A DNA stretch of 64,000 nt from Prochlorococcus sp. AG-442-B03 (GTDB taxonomy: Bacteria; Cyanobacteriota; Cyanobacteriia; PCC-6307; Cyanobiaceae), in NCBI GenBank assembly GCA_003212395.1, contig QCPU01000005.1, positions 28,434 to 92,433 on the forward strand, in the 5' to 3' direction. The position numbers and the translations under genes are program-made. This document shows positions 55,479 to 63,949 of this stretch, in pieces. Each line of letters starts with the position of its first letter. Position 1 is the first letter of the stretch. The notes beneath the pieces were generated by a model, which was given only the letters and a program-made list of their open reading frames with translations, was not told where the DNA came from and did not search any database.

Positions 55479-55860
55479 ATGAAAAAAACAAAATTGATCA
55501 AACAGTTAAATTTTTTTAAAAGAAGAAAATATTTTCTACCTTTTGGGTTTACTTCATATCTTTTACTTTTATGAGAGTGGTTTTAAATCTAATCGTGATA
55601 ATTATAAATTTTTAGTTCAGTGGGAAAGAAATAAAATCCTAAAAAAATATGATAATTTTCCAAATATTTACACTGTGGAAATAGTCCCGCAACATTCTTC
55701 TTCTTTTGTGGCATGGCAATATGACAAGATTGGAAAATCCAATATAACTAATAACACTCTTAATGAGACCTACAAAGATAATATTTTATTTATACGAACA
55801 CATGTTGATAGTAAATCAAATGTCACTTCTTCTTGGTTTTCTAAATGCAAAGAAATATAG
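55479..55860 (+). pseudogene. Probably frameshifted small protein (module 3)
   Basis: An ATG at 55479 begins 31 codons (MKKTKLIKQLNFFKRRKYFL...) and stops at 55572-55574. A second frame, open from TTG 55543 with no ATG, carries the rest: HIFYFYESGFKS, YKFLVQWERNK and SSSFVAWQYDKIGK. The overlap near 55540-55570 suggests a single frameshift in one gene of about 125 codons. The alternative is a complete 105-residue gene from TTG 55543. Confidence 0.5.
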
Positions 55861-55891
55861 TATGCATTTAAAGTTTTATACATGAAAAATT

Positions 55892-56074
55892 ATGGAATTA
55901 TTCTTTGCAATAGGATTACCAATGATTTTGTTAGTAGGATTAACTTTTTTCTTTATGAGTGAGGGAATTCCTGCTTGGATTCAAAACCTTAGTAGCAAAT
56001 CATCAACTATATGGAATTTTGGAATAGTTTCAATGTCTATAATGACAATAATAATTTACTTATCAAGGAGATAA
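55892..56074 (+). CDS. Small two-helix membrane protein (module 3)
   Basis: The 60-residue protein reads MELFFAIGLPMILLVGLTFF for its first helix, a short Ser-rich loop, and WNFGIVSMSIMTIIIYLSRR for its second. No family recognised; a clean ATG, but a gene this short may be uncertain. Confidence 0.5.
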   Translation: MELFFAIGLPMILLVGLTFFFMSEGIPAWIQNLSSKSSTIWNFGIVSMSIMTIIIYLSRR

Positions 56075-56145
56075 AAACTAAGTAAATAATTTTTTTTCTA
56101 GAGATAAAAAATGTTGGGGTAATTTTAGTGATTGATAAAAATGCT

Positions 56146-56176
56146 AGTGCCAGTAAGTGTCTGCTAGTGTCTAGTG
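56146..56176 (+). repeat. Phased direct repeats before attachment-core D
   Basis: AGTG-C/T-C-A/T occurs at 56146, 56156 and 56166, exactly 10 bp apart, with a partial fourth (AGTG) at 56173. The last full copy starts 27 bp before the core, the same distance as at core B, but the repeat sequence is different. Confidence 0.7.
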
Positions 56177-56192
56177 AGTTCATCTCAACTAA

Positions 56193-56204
56193 CACCCTCT
56201 CCGT
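56193..56204 (+). repeat. Attachment-core D (right border)
   Basis: CACCCTCTCCGT matches the tRNA-Ser 3' end and is the last copy seen, so it is likely the right border of the array. Confidence 0.75.
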
Positions 56205-56376
56205 TAACTAGTAATAGTATCTAGAGGTCCTAAATACAATAAGAGGAAATGTAGTATTTGACCTCTTCGAGTCTTATTCACCTCGCTATCCACAAAGTCG
56301 ATTAAGTGCTTTTGAATCCTGAATTATTTCTACTCCTAATGTATAAGAAAAGATAGCTGCGAGAACGACAAAGTAC

Positions 56377-56398
56377 TAATACTCGGGTATTAATACTC
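56377..56398. promoter_or_regulatory. Palindrome and direct repeat upstream of the 52-residue gene
   Basis: TAATAC-TCGG-GTATTA (56377-56392) is a perfect inverted repeat, and TAATACTC recurs directly at 56391. It lies about 55-75 bp before the ATG, where an operator could sit. The rest of 56205-56453 holds nothing that I recognise. Confidence 0.35.
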
Positions 56399-56453
56399 TA
56401 TTAATTTCAATTGAATAGGAGGATAATTAAACAGTAGAGATAAAGGAGGTTTT

Positions 56454-56612
56454 ATGAGACTCACCACTCCATTCACTGCTCTTAGAAATGCAACTTCAGA
56501 TATTTGGAGAATGCATGATTTTAATTATCAACTACCAAAAGATCCAAGAAAAGATTTTTGGGAAAAAGAATGCATAAATCACCCAACAAGTTCTCATTGC
56601 AAAGTTTACTAA
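56454..56612 (+). CDS. 52-residue protein with Cys tail
   Basis: ATG 56454 is preceded by the strong ribosome binding site AAAGGAGG, unusual in this window, and the frame ends at TAA 56610-56612. The protein begins MRLTTPFTALRNATSDIWRM and ends KDFWEKECINHPTSSHCKVY. The W-E-x-E-C...C-K-V-Y ending is one I recall from many small picocyanobacterial proteins, without a known function. A terminator follows after 28 bp, so it is a monocistronic gene, probably well expressed. Confidence 0.8.
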   Translation: MRLTTPFTALRNATSDIWRMHDFNYQLPKDPRKDFWEKECINHPTSSHCKVY

Positions 56613-56640
56613 AGGGAATATAAATTCAAGACATTAAAAA

Positions 56641-56660
56641 GACCCTTTTGAGGGTCTTTT
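56641..56660 (+). terminator. Rho-independent terminator
   Basis: GACCCT-TTTG-AGGGTC followed by four T, with five A before the stem. It ends the 52-residue gene's transcript. Confidence 0.9.
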
Positions 56661-56705
56661 CTTCTAAGTAAGTAGATATTCTTTTAATATAAAACTAAAG
56701 AAACT

Positions 56706-57311
56706 ATGGCTATTAATAATTCAATATCTAAATATGATTGGCAATACATCATAAGCGCATCTCTTTTAATTGTAACTTTTATACTTACTGATTTAATTGA
56801 AGTTTTTGATAAAGAATTTTTATACTTTGTACCAAGATTAATTAGTGATCAACCCTATAGGATTTTCACAGCAATCCTAGTCCATGCAGATTTAAATCAT
56901 TTATTAAGTAATCTTGGTGGGATAATAATTACTAGATATTTTTTGATAAGACTTGGAATCGAAAGCAGCTTATTTTATCTTAAATTTATTTTAATTTGTT
57001 CTTTTTTAAATTTTTTTATAACCTGGATTTACGAAAAGACTTTATTGTTTTTTTTTAATATCTATCCCAACTATGCCGCTCTAGGATTTAGTGGAATAAT
57101 TTATGCTTTATTTGGATTCTTACTGTTAACTTCTTTTTATGGAAAGAGTCACTTTTTAGGTAAAAAAATTGGTTTAAAATCCAATTATGAAGTTCAAAAA
57201 ATGTCAAAGACAATATGCCTTATAGGTTTGATTTTCTCTTTCTTACCAGGAGTAAGTTTACTTGGTCATATTAGTGGATTTCTTGCTGGATGTTTTTTAT
57301 TCTTAATCTAA
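56706..57311 (+). CDS. Rhomboid-family intramembrane serine protease
   Basis: The 201-residue protein has six membrane helices and rhomboid signatures: HADLNHLLSNLGG (about 60-72), the catalytic Ser in GFSGIIYALFG (Ser129) and the catalytic His in LLGHISGFLAG (His188). Rhomboids cleave helices of membrane proteins. Substrates unknown. Confidence 0.87.
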   Translation: MAINNSISKYDWQYIISASLLIVTFILTDLIEVFDKEFLYFVPRLISDQPYRIFTAILVHADLNHLLSNLGGIIITRYFLIRLGIESSLFYLKFILICSFLNFFITWIYEKTLLFFFNIYPNYAALGFSGIIYALFGFLLLTSFYGKSHFLGKKIGLKSNYEVQKMSKTICLIGLIFSFLPGVSLLGHISGFLAGCFLFLI

Positions 57312-57373
57312 ATAAAAAAATTATTCTTTGATCAAAAGAATATCTTTACTTTGCGTTATGCCCAATTTTCCTC

Positions 57374-57478
57374 TTACTCTTTATTTTTAAATAAATCAAT
57401 TTTGATATCAAAATTAACCACTATTCCGATACTTATAAGCAATAATCCAATTGCAATTTGGGGGGAAGGTAATACCAT
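57374..57478 (-). CDS. Possible 34-residue membrane peptide or gene remnant
   Basis: ATG 57476-57478 to TAA 57374-57376 reads MVLPSPQIAIGLLLISIGIV followed by VNFDIKIDLFKNKE, a single membrane helix with a charged tail. It may be a small protein or the last helix of a lost transporter. No RBS stands out. Confidence 0.3.
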   Translation of the reverse strand: MVLPSPQIAIGLLLISIGIVVNFDIKIDLFKNKE

Positions 57479-57571
57479 ATAAAATTTATTTCCAACTACC
57501 CTATCTAATCCATCTCAGTATCGATGAAAGATTGAGTAATATTAATTCTTAATAAAGAATCACCTTAAAAA

Positions 57572-57766
57572 ATGGCAAAAGTAGAAAATGATCTTGATAT
57601 ATATTACGGAGTCGGAAATGCAAATAGTCATAGACAAGAAAACGAACTTACAGCAATTATGAAAAAACGTAATTCTGCAGGATGGAAGTTGATCTCAACA
57701 AGTATTGCAATAGTAGATACTAAAAACCAGTTTTCAAATCTTTATCTATTTTGGGAAAAGAATTAG
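57572..57766 (+). CDS. DUF4177-like small protein
   Basis: The 64-residue protein reads ENELTAIMKKRNSAGWKLIS and ends NLYLFWEKN. The helix, G-W and strand pattern resembles the DUF4177 family (short protein of about 60 residues with L-x-x-x-G-W-E-L-x-x). Function unknown. A terminator-like hairpin follows at 57854. Confidence 0.65.
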   Translation: MAKVENDLDIYYGVGNANSHRQENELTAIMKKRNSAGWKLISTSIAIVDTKNQFSNLYLFWEKN

Positions 57767-57853
57767 TAATTAATACTGTAGAAATTTGATACCTTTTGCC
57801 ATTAAGTTGTATGAATCAGAGACTCCTCACACACTAATTTCTGATAAGTAAAT

Positions 57854-57882
57854 ACCCTTCTCTTTAAATCAGGGTGTTTTTA
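57854..57882 (+). terminator. Hairpin terminator candidate
   Basis: ACCCT (57854-57858) pairs with AGGGT (57871-57875) across a 12-nt loop, followed by G and five T. It would end the DUF4177-like transcript. Confidence 0.5.
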
Positions 57883-58076
57883 ATGACAAATTCACCAAAA
57901 AAACAATTGGCAAATATGTCAGTTAAGTAACATTCCATTCGCACCTTCCACGGAAAAGAAATATTTGAAATATTATTTAAATGTGTGCAGGAGTGGTTTT
58001 ACTTAATCAGTGGAAACAAGGAAACACTTTATTTAGTAAAACCATTAAAGACCTCTAGTATTAGGGGTCTTTTTTT
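57883..58076 (+). ncRNA. Candidate small RNA interval
   Basis: About 190 bp between two terminators contains only two micro-frames: 15 codons starting near 57882 and 25 codons at 57981-58058. The second frame's stop lies inside the strong terminator stem, which argues against a conventional gene. A transcript must end at 58076, so a small RNA or a very short mRNA is likely. No promoter identified. Confidence 0.35.
58049..58076 (+). terminator. Strong Rho-independent terminator
   Basis: A 9-bp stem, AGACCTCTA with TAGGGGTCT (58049-58057 and 58062-58070, one T·G), closes a GTAT loop and is followed by six T. No annotated gene ends here, which points to an unannotated transcript. From here to the ferredoxin stop at 58256 I see nothing more. 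Confidence 0.85.
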
Positions 58077-58255
58077 ATGCAAACTTACTATTTTTATTGA
58101 CTTACCGATATCTTCAAATATCTGCAAGTTTTGGTGTTGTTGGATATTTCTCATAATCCTCAAAAATAAGTCCTATAACCTCCTATATCTACATACCTGA
58201 TGTTGAGATTGAATTTTGCCCTCTACTAATTTATTAATAAAAAAATTTTAAAAAC

Positions 58256-58507
58256 TTAGTTTTCCCAAAATGGGTCTGTTGTAAGTGAAACATTTAATAT
58301 TTTTTCTTTTTTACTTTTAATATTTGATATACAAGCTCTTACAGTTTTTCCATTAACATCAATTTCACAAGCTCCGCAACTCCCTGTTAAACAACCTGTA
58401 GGGATTTCTAAGCCTGCTTTTTCTGCAGTTGAAAACCAATCATCTCCTTCAGAGGCATATGTCTCGATATTATTAGGCCATGAAATTTTAATGGATGATT
58501 TTTTCAA
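58256..58507 (-). CDS. 2Fe-2S ferredoxin
   Basis: The 83-residue protein has the plant-type 2Fe-2S pattern with cysteines at 39, 44, 47 and 59 (GCLTGSCGACEID, then VRACIS), the C-x4-C-x2-C spacing of the family. It carries one cluster and may serve a specific electron path rather than photosystem I. Its ATG overlaps the cobQ TGA by 4 bp (58504-58507). Confidence 0.88.
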   Translation of the reverse strand: MKKSSIKISWPNNIETYASEGDDWFSTAEKAGLEIPTGCLTGSCGACEIDVNGKTVRACISNIKSKKEKILNVSLTTDPFWEN

Positions 58508-60030
58508 TTTAATAATGATGAAATATTGAAATGTTTGTTAAATTCATTCGCAAGATTATCAATAATTGATTCTCTCTTGATTTTATAAGATCTTGTTTTT
58601 TTATCTACTGTCGGTAATTTTTTATTTTTCCTTATTACATTTATATATTGAGCTCTCCATTCATCATTTTCGAAGATACCGTGAAGGTATGTACCAGAAA
58701 TTGTACCTCCGCACTCGTTTTCTCTATACCAACCAAGATCTGCATCTTTAAAAATAGGCATTATTTTTAAAGATTTTTGACTTTTGTCTAATTCTGTTAT
58801 GCCATTATGTATCTCAAACCCGTTTATTTCTGATAAGCAAGGCCATATTGATTTGGAGTAAGTTTGACGTGTTATTTTTTGTGCGAGGAACGTTGTTTTT
58901 AGTGGGAGTAATCCAATACCTCTAATTTTTTTTTCTAAATTAGTTTTTGAACCTTCCTTTAAAAAAGGATCTTCAAGTACAGTTCCTAACATTTGTAGTC
59001 CACCACAAATTCCAATAATATTACCTTTATTTGAATATTTTCTTATGTCATCAGATAGACCAGACTTTTCAAGAAATAGTTGATCTTTAATGGTTTGTTT
59101 ACTTCCTGGAAGAATAACAAAGTCAAATTGATTTAAATTCTGAGATTTAATTACCCACTCTATTTCTATTGACTCTTCATTTTCTAAAGGATCAAAATCT
59201 GAAAAGTTACTTATTGATGGCAATTTAATTATTCCAATTTTTAATTCAGGATTATCCAAATTAGATTTTCTTTCAAGCAAATCTAAAGAATCTTCTGGAG
59301 GAAATTTATCGTTTAGCCAAGGAATTATTCCTAAAACAGGAATCTGAGTTTTGCTCTCAATCCATTTTTTTCCCTCTTCAAATAATGAAAGGTCTCCTCT
59401 GAATCTATTAATAATAATTCCCTTAATAAGCTTTTTTTCTTCAGGCTTCATCAATTCAAGAGTGCCAATTATTTGTGCAAATACGCCGCCCCTTTCAATA
59501 TCAGTAACCAAAATGCAATTTGCATTTAAATACTTAGCAACTCTTAAATTTGTCAGATCTCTATGAATCAAATTCATCTCTACCGGACTTCCAGCCCCTT
59601 CGATAATTAAACGGCAATTCGGATTCCGTTCGTAAATAGACTTTAAACTTTTTTTAATTACTTCCCAGCCTGGAATAAACCAATCTTGGTAGTAATTTTT
59701 AGCGGTTGTTATCCCTATGCTTTTGCCAAGGTGAATCACCTCGCTTGTTGAGTTCCCTTGTGGTTTTAATAAAATGGGATTCATCTCTGCAGAGGGATTA
59801 ACACCACAAGCAAAAGCTTGAAGTGCTTGGGAATATGCCATCTCTCCACCTTCCCCATCAACCCAAGCGTTGTTACTCATATTTTGTCCTTTAAAAGGTA
59901 TTGGTTCTTCTCCTAAATTTTTAAGAATCCTGCAAATAGCAGTAACCGTTAACGATTTTCCTGCTCCACTAGAAGTGCCTAGGACCATTATTGGTTTCTT
60001 TATTTCATGTAATTTTGCTTCTAACTGCAT
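58504..60030 (-). CDS. cobQ: Cobyric acid synthase
   Basis: The 508-residue protein has an N-terminal dethiobiotin-synthetase-like ATPase domain (VLGTSSGAGKSLTVTAICR at about 17-35, then GQNMSNNAWV and IIEGAGSPVEMNL) and a C-terminal glutamine amidotransferase domain with FVILPGSKQTIKD, ICGGLQMLG (nucleophile Cys) and a final SGTYLHGIFEND His. It amidates adenosylcobyrinic acid diamide in (pseudo)cobalamin synthesis. Ferredoxin is translationally coupled downstream. Confidence 0.95.
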   Translation of the reverse strand: MQLEAKLHEIKKPIMVLGTSSGAGKSLTVTAICRILKNLGEEPIPFKGQNMSNNAWVDGEGGEMAYSQALQAFACGVNPSAEMNPILLKPQGNSTSEVIHLGKSIGITTAKNYYQDWFIPGWEVIKKSLKSIYERNPNCRLIIEGAGSPVEMNLIHRDLTNLRVAKYLNANCILVTDIERGGVFAQIIGTLELMKPEEKKLIKGIIINRFRGDLSLFEEGKKWIESKTQIPVLGIIPWLNDKFPPEDSLDLLERKSNLDNPELKIGIIKLPSISNFSDFDPLENEESIEIEWVIKSQNLNQFDFVILPGSKQTIKDQLFLEKSGLSDDIRKYSNKGNIIGICGGLQMLGTVLEDPFLKEGSKTNLEKKIRGIGLLPLKTTFLAQKITRQTYSKSIWPCLSEINGFEIHNGITELDKSQKSLKIMPIFKDADLGWYRENECGGTISGTYLHGIFENDEWRAQYINVIRKNKKLPTVDKKTRSYKIKRESIIDNLANEFNKHFNISSLLN

Positions 60031-60096
60031 TAGTAATTTATATTAATTTTAAAATTTATTAATTATTAAATTGAATTATAATTTGGTAAAAAATTT

Positions 60097-60708
60097 GTGT
60101 TAATTCTAGCCTCTGCTTCTCAATCTAGAAAGAAATTACTAGAAAATTGTCAAATCGAATTTATCCAAATATCAAGTAACTTTGATGAAACTACTATTCA
60201 AGAAAAGAATATATTTAATTTAGCTTTGGAATTATCTTTTCAAAAGGCTAATAGTTTATCCGAAAATATACAAAAAATATCATTGCCCAAAGAATTTAAT
60301 TATGGTTCTTTGGCAATACTTGGATGTGATTCAATTTTTGAATTTAAAGGAGAAGCTTATGGAAAACCATCTGATAAAGAAGAGGCATTTATAAGATGGA
60401 AAAAAATGTCTGGAGAATTTGGATTTTTACATACTGGTCATACTTTAATAATTGGTAATTTTGATTCAACTTCCAATATTTTTAAAATCAATAAAATAAT
60501 AAAAAAAACAGTAAGTTCAAGAGTTTATTTTTCCAAGTTGGAAGATTGGGAGATCAAGAATTATATTGATACAAATGAACCTTTATATTGCGCAGGAGGA
60601 TTTGCTTTGGAAGGTATAGGTGGTAAATATATATCAAAAATAGAGGGTTGTTTCAGTAATGTAATGGGTTTAAGCCTGCCATGGCTAAGAGAAAATTTAT
60701 ATAGATAA
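60097..60708 (+). CDS. maf: Maf-family nucleotide pyrophosphatase
   Basis: The 203-residue protein starts [21 protein letters not shown], the Maf signature, and has the SNFDETTI glutamate region, [20 protein letters not shown], and the C-terminal [13 protein letters not shown]. Maf proteins hydrolyse non-canonical or methylated nucleoside triphosphates. Start is GTG at 60097 because no ATG precedes the conserved first strand. Confidence 0.93.
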   Translation: MLILASASQSRKKLLENCQIEFIQISSNFDETTIQEKNIFNLALELSFQKANSLSENIQKISLPKEFNYGSLAILGCDSIFEFKGEAYGKPSDKEEAFIRWKKMSGEFGFLHTGHTLIIGNFDSTSNIFKINKIIKKTVSSRVYFSKLEDWEIKNYIDTNEPLYCAGGFALEGIGGKYISKIEGCFSNVMGLSLPWLRENLYR

Positions 60709-60726
60709 TAAAATTGAGCAAAAAAA

Positions 60727-60752
60727 AACCCTATCTTTAGATAGGGTTTTTT
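60727..60752. terminator. Bidirectional terminator between maf and psbC
   Basis: AACCCTATC-TTTA-GATAGGGTT is a perfect 9-bp stem with T run after and A run before, so it can end both convergent transcripts. Confidence 0.95.
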
Positions 60753-60766
60753 AAAGGATGTAGAAA

Positions 60767-62149
60767 TTAATCTAAATCTGGCAATTCTAGAGCTGGTTCA
60801 CTCTTTCTGTCGATTCCTTTTTCGAAACCAGCAGCGGCTGCTCTAGCACGTCCAGCATGCCAAAGGTGACCGATGAATGTAAACCATCCTAGGAAGAATT
60901 GAGCTGCAGCTAACCACTGTCTTAAGTTAACGAAGTTAACAGCATTAGGCTCTGTAATGATTCCACCAACAGAGTTGATAGAAGCGTTAGGAGCATGAGT
61001 CATATATTCAGCAGCTCTTCTTACCTGCCAAGGCTGAATATCATTCTGGATTTTCTCAAGGCTCAATCCGTTAGGTCCTCTTAAGGGCTCTAACCATGGA
61101 CCTCTGAAATCCCAAAATCTCATTGTTTCACCACCAAATATAATTTCACCAGTTGGAGATCTCATGAGATACTTACCTAGACCTGTTGGTCCCATTGTTG
61201 AACCTACGTTAGCTCCAATTCTTTGATCTCTCACTAGGAAAGTAAAGCTTTGAGCCTGTGAAGCTTCAGCATTTGTTGGACCATAAAACTCTGAAGGGTA
61301 AGCAGTGTTGTTAAACCAAATGAAAGTTGAGGCAATAAAACTTGCTACACAAATTCCACCAAGAGCGTAACTTAATAATCCTTCACCATTCCAGATAAAA
61401 GCTCTTCTTGCCCATCCAAAAGGTTTGGTAAAGATATGGAATATTCCTCCAATAATTGCAGTAATACCCACGTAAACATGTCCACCAACAATATCTTCAA
61501 TGGAGTTAACACCGATTATTGAACCAGCGCCTCCCCATGGAGATCTAAATAGATAACCAAGAATAACTCTTGGGTCTAAAGTTGGATTAACAAGTCTGAC
61601 TTCACCACCACCAGGTGCCCATGTGTCATATGCACCGCCAATAAAACACCAGTTAACTGACCATGCTAATGCACCTACACCTAGAACAATCAAATGATAT
61701 CCAAGGATATTTGTCATTTGATTTTTATCTCTCCAATCAGTGGAGAAAAATGGAAAATCTTCTTCGAGTTTTTCTGGACCTGCTAATGAATGGTAAATAC
61801 CACCAAAACCAAGAACAGCAGAAGCTATCAAGTGAACCACGCCTGCCTGGAAGAAAGGCATGATATCAGTAACTTCACCACCAGGGCCTATTCCATAGCC
61901 AAACATTGCTACGTGTGGCATACAGATTAAACCTTGCTCCCACATTGGTTTATCAAAAGTAAAATGATTAACCTCAAAGAGCATCATTGCTCCCGCCCAA
62001 AAGACTATTAGTCCAGAGTGAGCAATGTGAGCTCCTAATAAACGTCCAGATAAGTTGATTAATCTAGCGTTGCCTACATACCAGGCATAACCAGTTTCCT
62101 CAATACTTTGGTTTGGAGCTCTTAATAAATTATTAAAGGGCGTTTCCAC
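60767..62149 (-). CDS. psbC: Photosystem II CP43 chlorophyll protein
   Basis: The 460-residue inner antenna protein has six membrane helices with chlorophyll histidines ([40 protein letters not shown]). It also has the large lumenal loop with [20 protein letters not shown], which provides the Arg near the oxygen-evolving cluster. The ATG-started frame begins at 62176, but I choose the GTG at 62149 (reads METPFNNLL). It has the Shine-Dalgarno GAGGAGG about 9 bp upstream and gives the classic 17-bp overlap with psbD. Confidence 0.95.
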   Translation of the reverse strand: METPFNNLLRAPNQSIEETGYAWYVGNARLINLSGRLLGAHIAHSGLIVFWAGAMMLFEVNHFTFDKPMWEQGLICMPHVAMFGYGIGPGGEVTDIMPFFQAGVVHLIASAVLGFGGIYHSLAGPEKLEEDFPFFSTDWRDKNQMTNILGYHLIVLGVGALAWSVNWCFIGGAYDTWAPGGGEVRLVNPTLDPRVILGYLFRSPWGGAGSIIGVNSIEDIVGGHVYVGITAIIGGIFHIFTKPFGWARRAFIWNGEGLLSYALGGICVASFIASTFIWFNNTAYPSEFYGPTNAEASQAQSFTFLVRDQRIGANVGSTMGPTGLGKYLMRSPTGEIIFGGETMRFWDFRGPWLEPLRGPNGLSLEKIQNDIQPWQVRRAAEYMTHAPNASINSVGGIITEPNAVNFVNLRQWLAAAQFFLGWFTFIGHLWHAGRARAAAAGFEKGIDRKSEPALELPDLD

Positions 62150-63209
62150 GTGGAAGAACCTCCTCAGGGAATACAAAGTTTTCGTGTGGTTGATCCACAG
62201 AAGACATCCATGCTCGCATACCTTCGTTCAAAAGTATATTTTTTGTATAGAAAGTTTCAAATTCTGGATCTTCTGCTGCACGGATTTCTTGGCTTACGAA
62301 ATCATAAGCTCTTAAGTTTAGTGCTAAGCCGACAATACCTATTGAAGATGTCCACATACCCATTACAGGTACAAATAGCATCAAGAAATGTAAGAAACGT
62401 TTGTTTGAGAAAGCAATACCGAAGATTTGACTCCAGAATCTATTCGCTGTAATCATTGAGTAAGTTTCTTCTTCTTGAGTTGGGTCAAAAGCTCTAAATG
62501 TTGAACTTTGAACCTTACCATCTGTATAAATACTTGTATCTTCATACAAAGTGTTTTGTACTGTAGCTCCATGAATAGCACAAAGTAGAGCACCACCAAG
62601 AATTCCAGCAACTCCCATCATGTGGAATGGGTTTAGAGTGATATTGTGAAAACCTTGAATGAACAGGATATAACGGAAGATTGCTGCTACACCGAATGAA
62701 GGTGCGAAGAACCAACTATGCTGTCCTAAAGGATAAATAAGGAAAATGCTTGTAAATACTGCAATTACTGCTGAGAAAGCTAATGCGTTGTATGGTCTAA
62801 TTCCTACAAGGCCAGCAATTTCAAACTGACGAAGCATAAAGCCAATTAGGCCAAATACTCCATGTAATGCAACGAAGTTCCAAAGACCACCAAGTTGTAG
62901 CCATCTTACAAAACTACCTTGGGCTTCAGGACCCCATAAAAATAGAAGACTGTGTCCCATGGCATCACCAGGGGTACTTACAGCTGCTGTTAAAAAGTTA
63001 CAACCTTCAAGGTAAGAGCTTGCAACTCCGTGTGTGTACCAAGAGGTAACAAATGTTGTTCCGACAAACCAACCACCTATAGCAAGATATGCACAAGGGA
63101 GTAGGAGTAGTCCAGACCAACCAATAAATACAAAGCGGTCGCGCTTCAACCAATCATCGAGGATATCAAACCATCCTCTTTGTGGGGCGCTACCAACTGC
63201 GATCGTCAT
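62133..63209 (-). CDS. psbD: Photosystem II D2 reaction-centre protein
   Basis: The 358-residue core protein has five helices. Conserved features are [19 protein letters not shown], the TyrD region ([21 protein letters not shown]) with the quinone-iron His, and [20 protein letters not shown]. Together with D1 it holds the reaction-centre pigments. Its 3' end overlaps psbC by 17 bp. It is divergent from ycf4 across 182 bp, which should carry the promoters. Confidence 0.97.
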   Translation of the reverse strand: MTIAVGSAPQRGWFDILDDWLKRDRFVFIGWSGLLLLPCAYLAIGGWFVGTTFVTSWYTHGVASSYLEGCNFLTAAVSTPGDAMGHSLLFLWGPEAQGSFVRWLQLGGLWNFVALHGVFGLIGFMLRQFEIAGLVGIRPYNALAFSAVIAVFTSIFLIYPLGQHSWFFAPSFGVAAIFRYILFIQGFHNITLNPFHMMGVAGILGGALLCAIHGATVQNTLYEDTSIYTDGKVQSSTFRAFDPTQEEETYSMITANRFWSQIFGIAFSNKRFLHFLMLFVPVMGMWTSSIGIVGLALNLRAYDFVSQEIRAAEDPEFETFYTKNILLNEGMRAWMSSVDQPHENFVFPEEVLPRGNAL

Positions 63210-63391
63210 GAGAAATCGTTTTTAGCTTCGGGATACGGAGTGACTGTAACAAAGATTGAGAGTAATGTGGGGAAATATTTGTATATCTGAAATGCCTTGT
63301 AAAGCTTTCCTGACTTTTTTATTAAAAATTAGGTAAGAATACTCCCTTAGTTTGTTAAATTATCTGAATTAGGCTCTAAAAAAGGATAAAA

Positions 63392-63949
63392 ATGAATTCA
63401 GACCTCACGTCTTTCGATAAAATCGAACAAAAAATTGGTGGATCAAGAAAAATTTCAAATTATATTATAGGAGGAATGCTAACGATAGGAGGTATTGGTT
63501 TTCTTTTGGCCTCTATATCTAGCTACACAGGAAGAGATTTATTACCTTTAGGAAATCCTTCAACGTTATTGTTTATTCCTCAAGGAATAATAATGGGAGC
63601 TTACGGGGTAATAGCCAATTTATTAAATTTTTACTTGTGGTATTTGGTTTATATAAACTTTGGTTCAGGAAGTAATTATTTTGATAAATCATCAAAATCT
63701 GTAGAAATAAAAAGAAAAGGACTTTTTAAAGATATAGAAGTTAAATTAAATTTCGATGAAATTAAATCGGTCAAGTTGGATATAAGTGAGGGATTTAATC
63801 CTAGAAGAAGAATTGCTTTAGTACTAAAAGGTAGGAAAAAACCTCTCCCACTAAGCGGAGCAGGAGAACTTAAACCACTACTACAAGTTGAAGAAGAAGG
63901 AGCTCGTCTGGCTAAATTTTTAGATGTTAATTTGGAGGGCTTAAAATAA
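63392..63949 (+). CDS. ycf4: Photosystem I assembly protein Ycf4
   Basis: The 185-residue protein has two membrane helices (about 25-46 and 64-87) and the conserved soluble domain with FIPQGIIMGAYGVIANLLNF, YFDKSSKSVEIKRKGLFKDI and GFNPRRRIALVLKGRKKPLP. Ycf4 helps assemble the photosystem I core. The divergent arrangement with psbD is common in cyanobacteria. Confidence 0.95.
   Translation: MNSDLTSFDKIEQKIGGSRKISNYIIGGMLTIGGIGFLLASISSYTGRDLLPLGNPSTLLFIPQGIIMGAYGVIANLLNFYLWYLVYINFGSGSNYFDKSSKSVEIKRKGLFKDIEVKLNFDEIKSVKLDISEGFNPRRRIALVLKGRKKPLPLSGAGELKPLLQVEEEGARLAKFLDVNLEGLK

Larger units (their letters stand above)
51018..56204. mobile_element. Tandem array of tRNA-Ser-integrated mini-elements without a recombinase
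   Basis: Four copies of the tRNA-Ser 3' end at 51007, 53116, 54018 and 56193, all in direct orientation, bound modules of about 2.1, 0.9 and 2.2 kb. The genes inside are small and secreted or membrane-bound, unlike the core genes outside. No integrase, transposase, replication or packaging gene is visible. Prochlorococcus is known to carry tRNA-integrating elements with tyrosine recombinases (tycheposons), so these modules may be satellites or cargo left by such elements. Homology to known ones cannot be judged without a search. Confidence 0.65.

Noticed and set aside
57985..58200. A 71-codon plus-strand frame starting at a GTG/ATG-like codon
   Set aside because: It runs straight through a strong Rho-independent terminator at 58049-58076 and has no protein-like composition afterwards.
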